From positions 62,001 to 126,000 of the forward strand of contig NZ_BMEY01000011.1 of the NCBI RefSeq assembly GCF_014637405.1: 64,000 nt of DNA, read 5' to 3'. This DNA is from Ornithinibacillus halotolerans (GTDB lineage Bacteria; Bacillota; Bacilli; Bacillales; Amphibacillaceae). A program made the translations under genes and the position numbers. The notes under the pieces were generated by a model that had not been told where the DNA came from, made no database searches, and worked only from the letters and a program-made list of their open reading frames with translations. This document shows positions 17,361 to 28,200 of the stretch, piece by piece (the stretch's first letter is position 1; each line of letters opens with the position of its first letter).

Positions 17361-19401
17361 TTGAATGACAAACGCTTAGCACAAATGCGTATAATTCGGC
17401 GACTTCTTTTAAATAATTAAAGCGACCGGATGCGCCAAAGTGTCCTGCGCCCATATTCGTTTTAAGCACTAGTAGATTGTTATCTGTTTTTAGAGCGCGC
17501 AGTCGTGCAACCCACTTGGCTGGTTCCCAGTATGCAACACGTGGGTCATTCAAGCCAGTAGTGATATACATATGTGGATATTCTTTTTCCTCTACTTGAT
17601 CGTAAGGGCTATAGGATTTCATATAAAAATAGTCTTCGCGTTTTTCTGGGTTCCCCCACTCGTCATACTCCAATGTAGTTAGTGGGATAGAAGTATCAAG
17701 CATGGTTGTCACCACATCAACAAATGGAACTTGTGGAACGATTACTTGAAATAACTCTCCTGCCATATTGGCAACCGCTCCTACAAGTAGGCCACCAGCA
17801 CTTGCTCCACGGGCAGCCATTTGGCTTGGTGTTGTGTACCCTTCGTGAATTAGATGTTTTGCTGCAGCAATAAAATCTGTAAATGTATTTCGTTTTTGCT
17901 GCATTTTCCCGTCTTCATACCAATGCCTTCCCATCTCAGAACCACCACGAACTTGTGCAGTGACAAATACAACACCTTTATCTAAGACTGGAAGACGATA
18001 TGGATCGAATCGAGGATCACTATTTGCACCGTATGAACCATACCCATATAAAATTAGTGGAGCTGGCCCGTCATCCAGCGCACCTTCTCGATAGACCATA
18101 TTTAACGGTACTTTTACTCCATCCTCGGCTACTGCCCATAGTTGTTTTTGACGATAATCTGATGCATTGTATCCTCCACTAACTGGTGTTACTTGTAGCT
18201 GTTCAAGTTTTTCAGTGTGGAGATTCAGTCCATACGTTGTTTTTGGTGTCAGTAATGATTCATATTGGATTAACACTTCATCAGCGTCATAGCTCTGATT
18301 GGATACAACGGAAACAGTGTACAGAGGCTCTTCCCATGTGATTTGATCCAATTGACCATTCTTTAATACCCCAAGCTGTGTTAACCCATTTTCTCTACCT
18401 ACAAGTAGGACAGCATCTCGGAATGGATACATCCCTTGCAAATAGCGCGCCTCACTATGGGCAACGAGTTTTTCCCGTTTTGTAAAATCATCGAGCGGGC
18501 AACGGTGCAATTCAAAATTTAGTGCACCTTCATTCGTTAAAATAAGTAAATCATTTTCCCAATCCTCGACATCATATTCAATCCCTTCACGTCTTTCATC
18601 TACTAGCTGTAATTGGGATAATGGTGCATCGGCATCAAGTAAGCGAATCTCACTAGTTATTTTCGATCTGGAATGGACAAAAATGAATCTTCCACTTTGC
18701 GATTTTGTAATGTATAACGTAAATGTCGTATCTTTTTCTTCAAAAATTAGTTCATCACTCTCTACATTCGTACCTAAGCGATGTCGCCATAATTGATATG
18801 GACGCTGATGTTCATCAACTGTGATGTAAAAAAGATAATCCCCACATTTACTCCATTCCAAACTAGCGTATAAATAGACATTTGGAATCTCATCAGGCAG
18901 TCGTTCACCTGTTTTCATATCTTTTACATAGGCCGTATATCGATCGGAACCATCTCGATTTTCTAAGTAGGCAAGGCGAGTATGATCGGAACTCATGCGG
19001 CGAAGCGTCACACTTAAGTAGTCTTTATCTGCTGCTAATTCGTTTAAGTCGAGTACAACTTCCTCTTGTGCCTCTGTTAAGGCTGGGCGATTCGCAGCCT
19101 TCTTTCGTGCATGAATTGGATATTGCTTCGTTTTATCCATCCGTGAGTAATAGAAATATTCACCGTGTTGAACAGGAACATTCACTTCTGATTCTGGAAC
19201 ACGCTCTACCATAGATTGATAGATTTCCTCTGTCAGCTCATTCAAGGGCTGCATTACTTCGTCATAATATCGATTTTCTTCTTCTAAGTATTCGATAACT
19301 TCAGGATTATTGCGGTCCCTCAGCCAGTAATAATCATCCTCCCGCATATCTCCATGCAATGTATGAACATGTGGTATTCGTTTGGCAATAGGTGGTTTCA
19401 T
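17350..19401 (-). CDS. Oligopeptidase B-like S9A serine peptidase
   Basis: This is a 683-residue cytoplasmic peptidase of the prolyl oligopeptidase family, oligopeptidase B branch, cleaving short peptides after basic residues. An N-terminal β-propeller (about 60-400, opening HGDMREDDYYWLRDRNNPEV) precedes the α/β-hydrolase domain. The catalytic serine is in RGASAGGLLVGAVANM (about residue 530), the Asp in TGLNDPRVAYWEPAKW (about 617) and the His in GAGHFGASGRF (about 654). The LEYDEWGNPE segment is characteristic of oligopeptidase B. The final Gly-Val and stop come from a palindromic repeat, so the native C-terminus may have been replaced. It stands alone between terminators and repeats. Confidence 0.92.
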   Translation of the reverse strand: MKPPIAKRIPHVHTLHGDMREDDYYWLRDRNNPEVIEYLEEENRYYDEVMQPLNELTEEIYQSMVERVPESEVNVPVQHGEYFYYSRMDKTKQYPIHARKKAANRPALTEAQEEVVLDLNELAADKDYLSVTLRRMSSDHTRLAYLENRDGSDRYTAYVKDMKTGERLPDEIPNVYLYASLEWSKCGDYLFYITVDEHQRPYQLWRHRLGTNVESDELIFEEKDTTFTLYITKSQSGRFIFVHSRSKITSEIRLLDADAPLSQLQLVDERREGIEYDVEDWENDLLILTNEGALNFELHRCPLDDFTKREKLVAHSEARYLQGMYPFRDAVLLVGRENGLTQLGVLKNGQLDQITWEEPLYTVSVVSNQSYDADEVLIQYESLLTPKTTYGLNLHTEKLEQLQVTPVSGGYNASDYRQKQLWAVAEDGVKVPLNMVYREGALDDGPAPLILYGYGSYGANSDPRFDPYRLPVLDKGVVFVTAQVRGGSEMGRHWYEDGKMQQKRNTFTDFIAAAKHLIHEGYTTPSQMAARGASAGGLLVGAVANMAGELFQVIVPQVPFVDVVTTMLDTSIPLTTLEYDEWGNPEKREDYFYMKSYSPYDQVEEKEYPHMYITTGLNDPRVAYWEPAKWVARLRALKTDNNLLVLKTNMGAGHFGASGRFNYLKEVAELYAFVLSVCHSKGV

Positions 19402-19498
19402 CTGAATCTCCCCTTTCGTTGTATATGTATATATTCGAGAAAGAGGCAGAAATATCCTTTTTTCGAGGGGGAGTTAATGGGAGAATGGTGTCTAGAAT

Positions 19499-19533
19499 GG
19501 TGTCTGACACCACCCGAAGTTTGTCGAATGAGG
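19499..19533 (-). repeat. Dispersed palindromic repeat, copy 4 (inverted)
   Basis: GGTGTCTGACACC followed by ACCCGAAGTTTGTCGA: the unit in reverse orientation. It faces copy 5, about 90 bases away, giving a BIME-like inverted pair. Confidence 0.85.
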
Positions 19534-19568
19534 TCGAATCGAGAATCTCATATCATTGTCAGTAAATG

Positions 19569-19618
19569 AAAAAAGCTATTTGTCATTGCGCTAACATAGC
19601 CGCAAAACAAATAGCTTT
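19569..19618. terminator. Hairpin terminator between an inverted repeat pair
   Basis: AAAAAAGCTATTTGTCATTG pairs with a second arm ending in CAAATAGCTTT. It lies between repeat copies 4 and 5, downstream of the DUF1292 gene. Confidence 0.75.
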
Positions 19619-19620
19619 CT

Positions 19621-19661
19621 TTCGACAAAAAACACCATTTTTCGGGAGGTGTCAGACACCT
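19621..19661 (+). repeat. Dispersed palindromic repeat, copy 5
   Basis: TTCGACAAAAAACACCATTT, then TTCGGGAGGTGTCAGACACC, directly behind the hairpin terminator and 15 bases from the DUF1292 stop codon. Confidence 0.85.
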
Positions 19662-19676
19662 AAAGAGAAGTGGTTT

Positions 19677-19949
19677 TTATTCTTCGTCGTCTTCCATGAT
19701 TGCTTCGAATGCTTCGGATACTTTATCGAATTCTTCATCGGTTTCGATGGCTGATAGTTCACCATCTTCATCTATTTTCAAGAAAAATATGTCAATATCT
19801 TCTTCTGTTTCTTCCTGAAGCTCTTCGACAAAGCCTACTGCCACATAATCTGTTCCTTGTAATGTTACTTTAGCGATAACCTCAACTAAACTATCTTCAT
19901 TATTCTCATCACTAATTGTAAACACTTCTCCTACTTCAATTGGATCCAT
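19677..19949 (-). CDS. DUF1292 family protein
   Basis: This is a 90-residue very acidic protein. It begins MDPIEVGEVFTISDENNEDSLVEVIAKV and has the family's short β-rich pattern (GTDYVAVGFVEELQE, DIDIFFLKIDEDGELSAIETDEEFDKV) ending in an Asp/Glu tail. DUF1292 proteins are common in Firmicutes and have no established activity. In many genomes they sit near YrrK/YrzL genes, but here the gene is isolated between repeats. A good AGGAGGAGTA ribosome binding site precedes the ATG. Confidence 0.9.
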   Translation of the reverse strand: MDPIEVGEVFTISDENNEDSLVEVIAKVTLQGTDYVAVGFVEELQEETEEDIDIFFLKIDEDGELSAIETDEEFDKVSEAFEAIMEDDEE

Positions 19950-20042
19950 TTATACTCCTCCTCATCATAACTATCCTTTGTTCCTAAGCTATGATTTCCA
20001 ATGATATAGATAAATATACTAGACGTAAAGCCTGAGCTCGAT

Positions 20043-20096
20043 AAAAAAGCTATTTGTTATACAATCCTATAATGGACGTTAACAAATAGCTTTTAT
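20043..20096. terminator. Bidirectional hairpin terminator
   Basis: AAAAAAGCTATTTGTTATAC and a second arm GTTAACAAATAGCTTTT form the stem. It ends the acyl-CoA synthetase gene on the minus strand and abuts repeat copy 6. Confidence 0.85.
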
Positions 20097-20098
20097 GT

Positions 20099-20140
20099 TT
20101 CGACAATATTCGAGTTTTTTCGGGAGGTGTCAGACACCTA
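20099..20140 (+). repeat. Dispersed palindromic repeat, copy 6, with CACC-rich tail
   Basis: TTCGACAATATTCGAG, then CGGGAGGTGTCAGACACC. It is followed up to about 20188 by irregular CACC-containing iterations (tacacctactatt, ggacacctataaa, agacacc), as behind copies 8 and 12. Confidence 0.85.
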
Positions 20141-20189
20141 CTATACACCTACTATTGAGTGGACACCTATAAAAGTAAAGACACCTTAT

Positions 20190-21770
20190 TTATATAGTGT
20201 GTTGTTTTTCTCTTTGTCTTAGTTCGACGCGGCGAATTTTTCCGGATGTTGTTTTTGGAAGTTCGTCGATAAACTCTATCTTTCTCGGATATTTGTATGG
20301 AGCGGTCATTTGTTTCACATGGTCTTGCAGTTCTTTGATTAGCGCTTCTCCAGCGTCTACAACATGATCTTGTAAGACAACACATGCTTTTACGACACTT
20401 CCACGAATCTCATCCGGACTTGCAATTACTGCACATTCTTTTACCGCTGGATGTTTCACGAGGGCATCTTCTACTTCGAATGGCCCGATCGTGTATCCAG
20501 AACTAATAATAATATCGTCATTCCGACCTTCAAACCAGAAATAGCCTTCTTCATCCATTTTGGCTTGGTCCCCAGTAATATAAAATGTTCCGCGATGGGT
20601 TTTCCGTGTACGTTCCTCATCTTTGTAATACCCTTTAAATAATGCTGGTGTATCTAGTGGGATGGCTATATCACCTACGACACCAACTCCTACCGGGTCT
20701 CCATCTTCATCGATTAATTGAACATCATTACCTGGGATAGGTTTACCCATTGCGCCAGGTTTTACCTTCACACCCTTTAAAAATCCTAATAACAATGTAT
20801 TTTCAGTCTGACCATAACCATCACGAACCGTAATATTAAAATACTTTTCAAACTGGTCAATAACTTCACGGTTTAATGGCTCTCCTGCCGAGACGGCACT
20901 ATGAACTGCTGATAAATCATAGTCTTGTAGATTATCCAGTTTTGCCATGAGACGATATTCTGTCGGCGTACAGCAAAAGACATTGATTTTATTATCCTGG
21001 ATTAAGGATAGATATTTCTTCGGCTCAAACTTCCCACTATAAACAAATCCAGTCGCACCTGTTCCTAGTACAGATAAAAATGGACTCCATACCCATTTCT
21101 GCCATCCTGGTGCTGCTGTTGCCCAAACGATATCTCCTTCTTTTATTCCTAGCCAATGGGTTGGCGCAGAACTCATGTGAGCAAAGCCCCATGCATGAGT
21201 ATGCATCACCGCTTTCGGATTACTCGTTGTTCCAGAAGTATATGGTAACATTGCAATATCATCACGAGACGTAGCAAGGAATTCTAATTCGTCAGAAGAT
21301 GAATCTTTTAAACTATCTAAATGATTCCATCCATCGACCGCTTCACCAACCGTAAACTTTGTCAGCTCGTCGTATTCTTTAACCCCAGTAAATTCTCCGA
21401 TAAAATCAGAATAACTAACTACACCACTTATCTCACCATGTGTAATACGATATTGTAGATCCTTCGTGCGGAACATTTCCGAGCTAGGGATAATAATAAT
21501 ACCCGTTTTTAATGCTGCAATATAAACCTCATATGTCTCTATTAATCGGGGCATCATCACTAGAATTTTATCCCCTTTTTTAAGACCTTGTTCTAAAAAG
21601 ATATTACCAATCTTATTCGCATTCTTTATTAAGTTTTCATAGGTAATTTCTCGTCGGTCACCTTGTTCATTTTCCCAAATAACAGCCAGTCGATTAGGAT
21701 CCTCGGCATATTTTTCAAATTCCATCACAATATTATAATTCTCCGGTGCGATTAAATCTTCTCTTTTCAC
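20190..21770 (-). CDS. Acyl-CoA synthetase (AMP-binding, medium-chain/acetyl-CoA synthetase type)
   Basis: This is an adenylate-forming enzyme of about 526 residues that activates a carboxylic acid to acyl-AMP and then acyl-CoA. I choose the GTG at 21768-21770, which has GAGGTGG 6 bases upstream; an in-frame GTG 15 bases earlier lies inside that ribosome binding site. The P-loop-like motif is LPYTSGTTSNPKAVMHTH (about residue 180), followed by DGYGQTENTLLLG, ITGDQAKMDEEGYFWFEGRNDDII (ATP-binding Asp) and the catalytic Lys in LPKTTSGKIRRVELR. The pattern fits the MACS (AcsM-like) group. It is monocistronic, ending in a terminator. The exact acid is not known. Confidence 0.9.
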   Translation of the reverse strand: MKREDLIAPENYNIVMEFEKYAEDPNRLAVIWENEQGDRREITYENLIKNANKIGNIFLEQGLKKGDKILVMMPRLIETYEVYIAALKTGIIIIPSSEMFRTKDLQYRITHGEISGVVSYSDFIGEFTGVKEYDELTKFTVGEAVDGWNHLDSLKDSSSDELEFLATSRDDIAMLPYTSGTTSNPKAVMHTHAWGFAHMSSAPTHWLGIKEGDIVWATAAPGWQKWVWSPFLSVLGTGATGFVYSGKFEPKKYLSLIQDNKINVFCCTPTEYRLMAKLDNLQDYDLSAVHSAVSAGEPLNREVIDQFEKYFNITVRDGYGQTENTLLLGFLKGVKVKPGAMGKPIPGNDVQLIDEDGDPVGVGVVGDIAIPLDTPALFKGYYKDEERTRKTHRGTFYITGDQAKMDEEGYFWFEGRNDDIIISSGYTIGPFEVEDALVKHPAVKECAVIASPDEIRGSVVKACVVLQDHVVDAGEALIKELQDHVKQMTAPYKYPRKIEFIDELPKTTSGKIRRVELRQREKQHTI

Positions 21771-21928
21771 TAGAAACCACCTCACCTTTCATTTTTAGTA
21801 CTAGATACTAATTTCTAATCATTATATCAGATAATAAATTAGATGCATATAGTACAAATGGACAAATTTATATTTCAAAAATTAGCAATGAATTATCCAA
21901 AATGGAAAAGTCCTTATTAAAATAAATA

Positions 21929-21977
21929 AAAAAGCTATCTGCTTTAGAACATGAAGTCCTAAAACAAATAGCTTTTA
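21929..21977. terminator. Hairpin terminator 2 downstream of the surface-protein operon
   Basis: AAAAAAGCTATCTGCTTTAG pairs with CTAAAACAAATAGCTTTTA. It is of the same sequence family as the terminators at 17272, 19569, 20043 and 50736, but is not followed by the palindromic repeat. Confidence 0.8.
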
Positions 21978-21982
21978 TTGCT

Positions 21983-22007
21983 ACTTGGGACAAAAATTGC
22001 CCCAAGT
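21983..22007. terminator. Hairpin terminator 1 downstream of the surface-protein operon
   Basis: ACTTGGGACA, a short loop and TGCCCCAAGT, followed on the minus strand by GCAATAAAAG. It lies just after the stop of the zinc-ribbon gene and probably ends the long type VII transcript. Confidence 0.75.
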
Positions 22008-22011
22008 TTTT

Positions 22012-22269
22012 CTACGCCCCTCTTGCCGTCTTACAATTTGGGCATGCTTTACTAGTAGATTCATATTGTTGCCCACAATTTCGGCAGAACACGACGCCTA
22101 CTTCTATACCTGATTTTTGTGTAAACGTAGTATTCACTTTCTCTGTAGGTACGCCTGTATTCTGGCTACCTGCTGACTTACCCTTACTAATCATTACGAT
22201 GATTGTAATGTTTAAAATAATGCTAATGATAATGAGTATGTTTGTCAGAGATGTTAATTCTTCTAACAT
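22012..22269 (-). CDS. Small membrane protein with C-terminal zinc ribbon
   Basis: This is an 85-residue protein. An N-terminal membrane segment (about residues 10-28, ILIIISIILNITIIVMI) is followed by a linker and a zinc ribbon with two Cys pairs, CRNCG and CPNC (residues 62-79). Topology would place the ribbon in the cytoplasm if the N-terminus is outside. It is the last gene of the transcription unit that begins with the second FHA protein, 13 bases after the giant surface protein gene. A role as adaptor in the secretion complex or in its regulation is plausible but not proven. Confidence 0.8.
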   Translation of the reverse strand: MLEELTSLTNILIIISIILNITIIVMISKGKSAGSQNTGVPTEKVNTTFTQKSGIEVGVVFCRNCGQQYESTSKACPNCKTARGA

Positions 22270-22282
22270 AGCTCCTTCCCCC

Positions 22283-25200
22283 TTAACCTACTTTATCTTC
22301 TAGAATATCTTCTTCTGTTACTTTATCTTTTCTTCTGTATACAAAGTAGGCAGCAGTGGCCAATGCAAGGACACCAATTCCACCAAGAGATCCGATAAAT
22401 ACAGGCTTATTATTGTACCAACGAACAAGTAGATTAGTAGTTACAAGAACTTCTTTCACATCCGTTGTCATTTCATTTCCTGCTGCATCTGTTGCTGTAA
22501 TGGTAATGTCCTGAGTAGAGTTAGAGTTATTAATATCAAAGATATAATTATCTCCCTCTACTGTATATTCTACCTCTTCGTCATTGACTTGAATTTTAAC
22601 GTCAGCTAGAACTAAGTTGTCTTTTACAGAAACGGTTGCTGTTTTTACATCAACTGCATACTGTTTTCCTTCTTCAATGTCAATTGGAACGATAACTGGG
22701 CTGGTTTTATCGATACCGAAGGAAATTTCTGCTTGTTTCGCTTCATCAATATTTTCATTAATATTTCCTGCTTTATCTTCGGAATAGATAGCAATCGTAT
22801 ATCTTCCATCCCCTGCAAATAGTTCCTTATGAATCGTATACGTATACTGACTCCAAGAGCCTTCACCACTTGTTTCGGTAACCGTATAGTCTTCTCCTTC
22901 GACTAAATCAGAAGGCGAACCGTTATGTGTCATCTTAATCGTAATTGATCCATCGATTAAACTGTCTACGTTTGTCTCAGTTATGATAATATCTCTTTCC
23001 TCTTGGATGAATTTATCGACAATCTCCTCTAACGATTCGTCAAACACATATACAGATCCAAATCGGTTAACAGAGAAACGAATTTCTTCGCTAATCTCAT
23101 TTCCTGCTAAATCGACAACAGTAGCTGTTAATGTATAGAGATCATCGTATTCTTTTAATTTCTTGAAATTATCAAATGTAAATTCTTGCCCGTTCGTTAT
23201 GTTAGAGAAACTTCCCTCTAACTCAACGGAACCTCGGTTAGCTGCTTCTAATTCAATCGTTACACCATTCGCATCAAAGTTCGTATCGGAATACGTAATA
23301 ACTGGTGCTACTTTTCCATTATTCGCAGACATATCTTCCACACCTGTAATCGACAATTCTGGCTCGGTTAAATCAACATAGAACTCTTGAGCTTCGAAAT
23401 CATCTGCTACATTACCAGCCATATCTGTATAGTCGATGTCAAAGCTATATAATGCATCCCTTTGATAGGATATGGTTGCAGTATGAACATCACCATTCGA
23501 TGACCAGCCACTAATAGCTGGGAAATCTACTGCATTTCCACCATCTGTTGCGGAACCATCAATAACAATTCTACTTGGATCAAAATTATGCTCTGTCACT
23601 GAAATGGTTGCTGTTCTCGTTGTATTGAAGTAGTTTCCATTCACTGGATTGTTATTATCATAACTAACTTGGATGACTGGTTTTGTCTTATCAATCGTAA
23701 AGGAATCCTGGTCATATGGTGCAGCTTTATTCTGTGCCATATCTTTAAACGCAATATCAAATGTATAATCCCCATCAGCTGTATAACTGATTGTTGCAGT
23801 ATGCGTAGATAAATCAGGATTGTTACGATTAATCTGAGACGTCCAACCATTTAGCGTTGGGATCGTACCATCTGTATTCGTAATTAAATGTTCTACATCT
23901 TTTGGATCGAAGTTTCTTTCCGTAATCGTAATCGTTGCTGTTCTGTCAGCGTTATAATAATCCGCGTTTTCTGGATCTGGCGAATTATTATCATAGACAA
24001 CATTAATGGTCGGTGCTGTCTTATCAATACTAAAGGTAATTTCTTCTTCCGACGTATTACCAGAACGGTCCGTCATTTTCACTTTGACGACAATATCATT
24101 ACTATCATTCGTCACGGTAATAGTTTTCTTCATTTCGGTAACTAAGTTTTTATCGGTTTTTGTCTGTTTCCACCCTTGTGTCTGACTACCTTCTGCATAC
24201 GTACGATCATTGTTAAGCTTTAGACTGCCACGTTGATTATTATCTGTATCATATGGGGAAACGACAGACCATTCAATTTCACTAATGCCCGAGTACGTAT
24301 CGGTTACCGTTAAATCAACATTAACATTACTAGGATACAGATCCATCCCATTATTATCTTTAAATGGTGCTTCTAATCGGTCAAATTCAATATGTGTTTC
24401 TTTCGCATGCTGTTGTGGACTTTCTACAATTGTTCCATCTGGTGTATAGAAATCACTTGTATTTTCCACAAAATCCGTTGCTTGTGCAAAAATTTGCCCT
24501 TTAAAGGAACGTGGAACAGTAAAGACGACATGATCTTTCGTTTCAATTGGTGTGATCGTACCAATATTAGATTTTTTAATCTCTTTAACTGATCCATCTT
24601 TTAGTACAGCATAATACTTACCATTTTCATAGTCTTGTAAATACACTGTAATAGACTTCAAGTCACTCTTAAATTGATTTACAACTTTTGGATCTTCCGC
24701 ACTAACGCGGACTTGCATTCTTTCTTTAAAGTAATAACCATATTCCTTTAACTCTATGGAAGAACTTAATTTATCCGCTTCATCAACTGGTTTAAATCCT
24801 TTGCCGGATAGAGCGAATTCAAAGTTTGTAATTTCTGGTTCTGTTTCATCAATAAAGATTTCATGGGTGATTGTTTCTTTATTACCGGCGTTATCATACA
24901 CTTCGACCGAAACATCGTATGAACCATCAGAGTTTATATCGACATCTTTCGTATTAATATTATAGACTTTATTCGTCGTCATTTCTGCTAGTTCCGTATA
25001 ATCATAGTTATCTGTATGGTCATTTACTTCATTCTTAACTGTTGCAACACCTGATTGCATGTCTGTCGCATGAATTTCAAATGTCACATCGCCATTGTAC
25101 CAATTTTTGTAAGATGACACATCATCATCATGTTTAACATTAATTTCTAGTTCTGGCTTCTCTTTCTCCACGACAATGTTATGATTTGTTTCCGAAACGA

Positions 25201-28200
25201 TATTCGAGTTTTCATGAGTTACATCATACGTCGCCTCGTTGTGGGCTAAATCTTTCAGAGTAACTTGGAAGGAATCATCAAAGCTATCTACATCCAGTGT
25301 ATATTCTGCACTTGCTGTTAAATTAGCCTCATCCACAGGAAACTCTACGCGTTCGTTAACTTCTCCTCCACTAGAGACAAATTCAATGGACTCAATCCCG
25401 GAAGTATCATCTTTCGCATCTACCGTAATTTCCACTTTTTTATTGAAGAACGTACCAAATGTAACACGGTTCATTAATTTCGCAAAAAACCCGTCATTTT
25501 TTTGTTCGAAAGTGATCGCATATTCATTATCATCATCGCCATCTTTTAAATATGCTGCTGTTTTGTCGATATAGAATTGTTGTAATTCAAAGGCACCATC
25601 TTCCAATTCGTTTCCAGCCTTATCCGACACTTCGATATCGTACTCATAATAATCATCTTCGGTAAAGGCAATCGTTGCTTGATGAATACCTGGTTCCACT
25701 TCGACCCACTCACTTAAAGCAGGGAAGTTTTTCTTAGCTGGTATCGTATCAATGATTCGGAAACGGTTCTCATCAAAGTTAATCTCGCGAACTTCGATGG
25801 TAGCTATTCGTACCTCTTTATAATAATAACCATTCGCTGCATCGTTATTATCATATTCGACAATTACTTCAGGTGCTGTTCCATCAATAATAAATTGATC
25901 TGGATCTACAGGTGGTGCTTCATTTCCTGCATTATCCGTGTAGCTGATCGAGAATGTATAATCCCCATCTTTTTCAAAATTGATAGTTGCGACATGGGTC
26001 GTTTCGTCCGGATTGACTCCTTCTTCCGGAAGGTTCGTTACCCATTCACTAACTGCAGGAACTTCTCCACCATATGCATTCGTAATTTCCACTAAGACAT
26101 CTTCCGGATTGAAATTACGTTCTGTGATCGTAATGGTAGCTACTCTGGCCTCTGGATAAATATGACCATTTTCCTCATCGGAATCATAGTTGTCGAACTC
26201 TATATCAATTACTGGCTTTGTTTTATCAATACTAAACGTCAATTCCTCGATGGATTCATTCCCCGCACGGTCAGTCATTTTGACATAGATCACAATATCA
26301 TTACTATTATGTTTTACAGTGAATGTTTTCTTCATTTCTGTAACTAGATTATGATCGGTTACGGTCTTTTCCCATCCTCTTGTATCACTATTTTTTCGAT
26401 ATGAACCATCATTATTAATCGTAAGTGACCCGTTCTCATTATGCTCGGTGCTAAATGGAGCTTCAACATACCACTCAATTGATTTAATACCAGAGTACGT
26501 ATCGGTCACGGTTAACTCGACTTCAACATCTCCGTTGTACAAGTCTTTCCCATTGATGTCGACTCCAGTTGGTTCACTATCTCGGACCAATTCAATATGT
26601 TCTTCCAACTCATGTTGGCTAGGACTTTCAATAATGGTCCCTCGAATACTTTCAAATTCCCCGATATTTTCTACGTTATCAATTGCTTTAGCGATGATCT
26701 GTCCTTTAAAGGATTCAGGTGTTAGGAACTGAAACTCGCCATCGGTAACAATTGGAGTAATTTGATCAATTTCCGATTCCTCAATCTCCGCTAGCTTTCC
26801 ATCTTGATCAACCGCATAATATTTATTATCAGCGTGATCTTTCAGATAGATGACCATAGACTTCACACCACTAATAGAATCATTATCCCCTTGCTCATCA
26901 GCAGCCACTACGGTTACTCGTAATTGTTCTTTAAAGTAATAGCCGTATTCAGTAAGCTCTACGAATTGCTCCAGCGCTTCCTCTGTATCAATTGGAGTAC
27001 CATCATCAGCTGTTTCTAATAATATTCCATTAATTACTGGACTCATTTTATCCACATAAACGATTTCATTCATAGTGGATATATTCCCAGCATTATCTGT
27101 AACAACGACTTCAACATCATACTCCCCATCATCACTTGACAGGTCGGATGTGTTCAACGTATAAAAAGCATCGGTTGTTTTCTCAGCATTGTCTTTAAAC
27201 GATTGTTTAATTTCTTCTCGATCATTTACATTCACAACTACTTCGAATAAACCTGAATCCACATCACCAACGGAAATATTATAGTCGACATCCTGATGGA
27301 AATACTTTTTGCCCGTATCTTTTTCCACATAAGTAGGACTTTGGGATAAAGTAATTGTTCCTTCCGGCCGTACTTCTTCAATCATAATAACTCCACTATT
27401 ATTTGCTTTAATATTAGAGTTATCGATCGTTACTAAGTATGTTTCGGTATGATTCGTGTTATCGGTAACTTTAACGGAAAAAGAACCGTTGTAGCTTGAT
27501 GTTTTTATCGTAAAGGTTTGTTCTGCTTTCTTACCTTTTTTCTTTATTTCTCCTTCTTCAATCGTTGGAGATTTATCCCCGTTAGGAATAAGTTCAATGG
27601 ATTTTATTCCTGAACCGGTATCCTCTACTTCAACCGTAGCTTTTATTGCCTCTTTAGCGAATGTACCGAACGTGAGGAAGTTAATAAATCCATTTAAACC
27701 ACCATCATTTACCTTCTCAAATTTGACTGCCTGACCGTCAATTAATGATGGATTCGTTTGGTCGACATTCACTTCTACATATTGCAAATTATAATTTCCT
27801 GCTTCATCGACTGCCCATACGGTATACTCCCCTTCATAATGTTCATCAGGAACAGGAAATGAAAAAGTATTACCATCTCTAGTAGCAGTTTGTGCTTTTG
27901 CAATTGGGCTATTAAACTTTCCTTTTACATAATAAACAGCTTCAATATCTGTTGCATACGACGTTCCTTTATAATTTTGGTTAGGGTTGTCAATATCACC
28001 TGTAACCGTAACTCCGCCGCTATACCACTTCTTACCGTCTCTTTCATATTCATTCTCACCTTGTAGTTGTACATTTTTCATTTCAGGTGCTTTTGTATCA
28101 AAAATAATGTGCAAATCTTTATCTAAATGAGCTACTACACCAGAGTTCAACTTAGGTCCTCTAAGGATTAGGTAGTCAAAATCGGTATTTCCATATACAT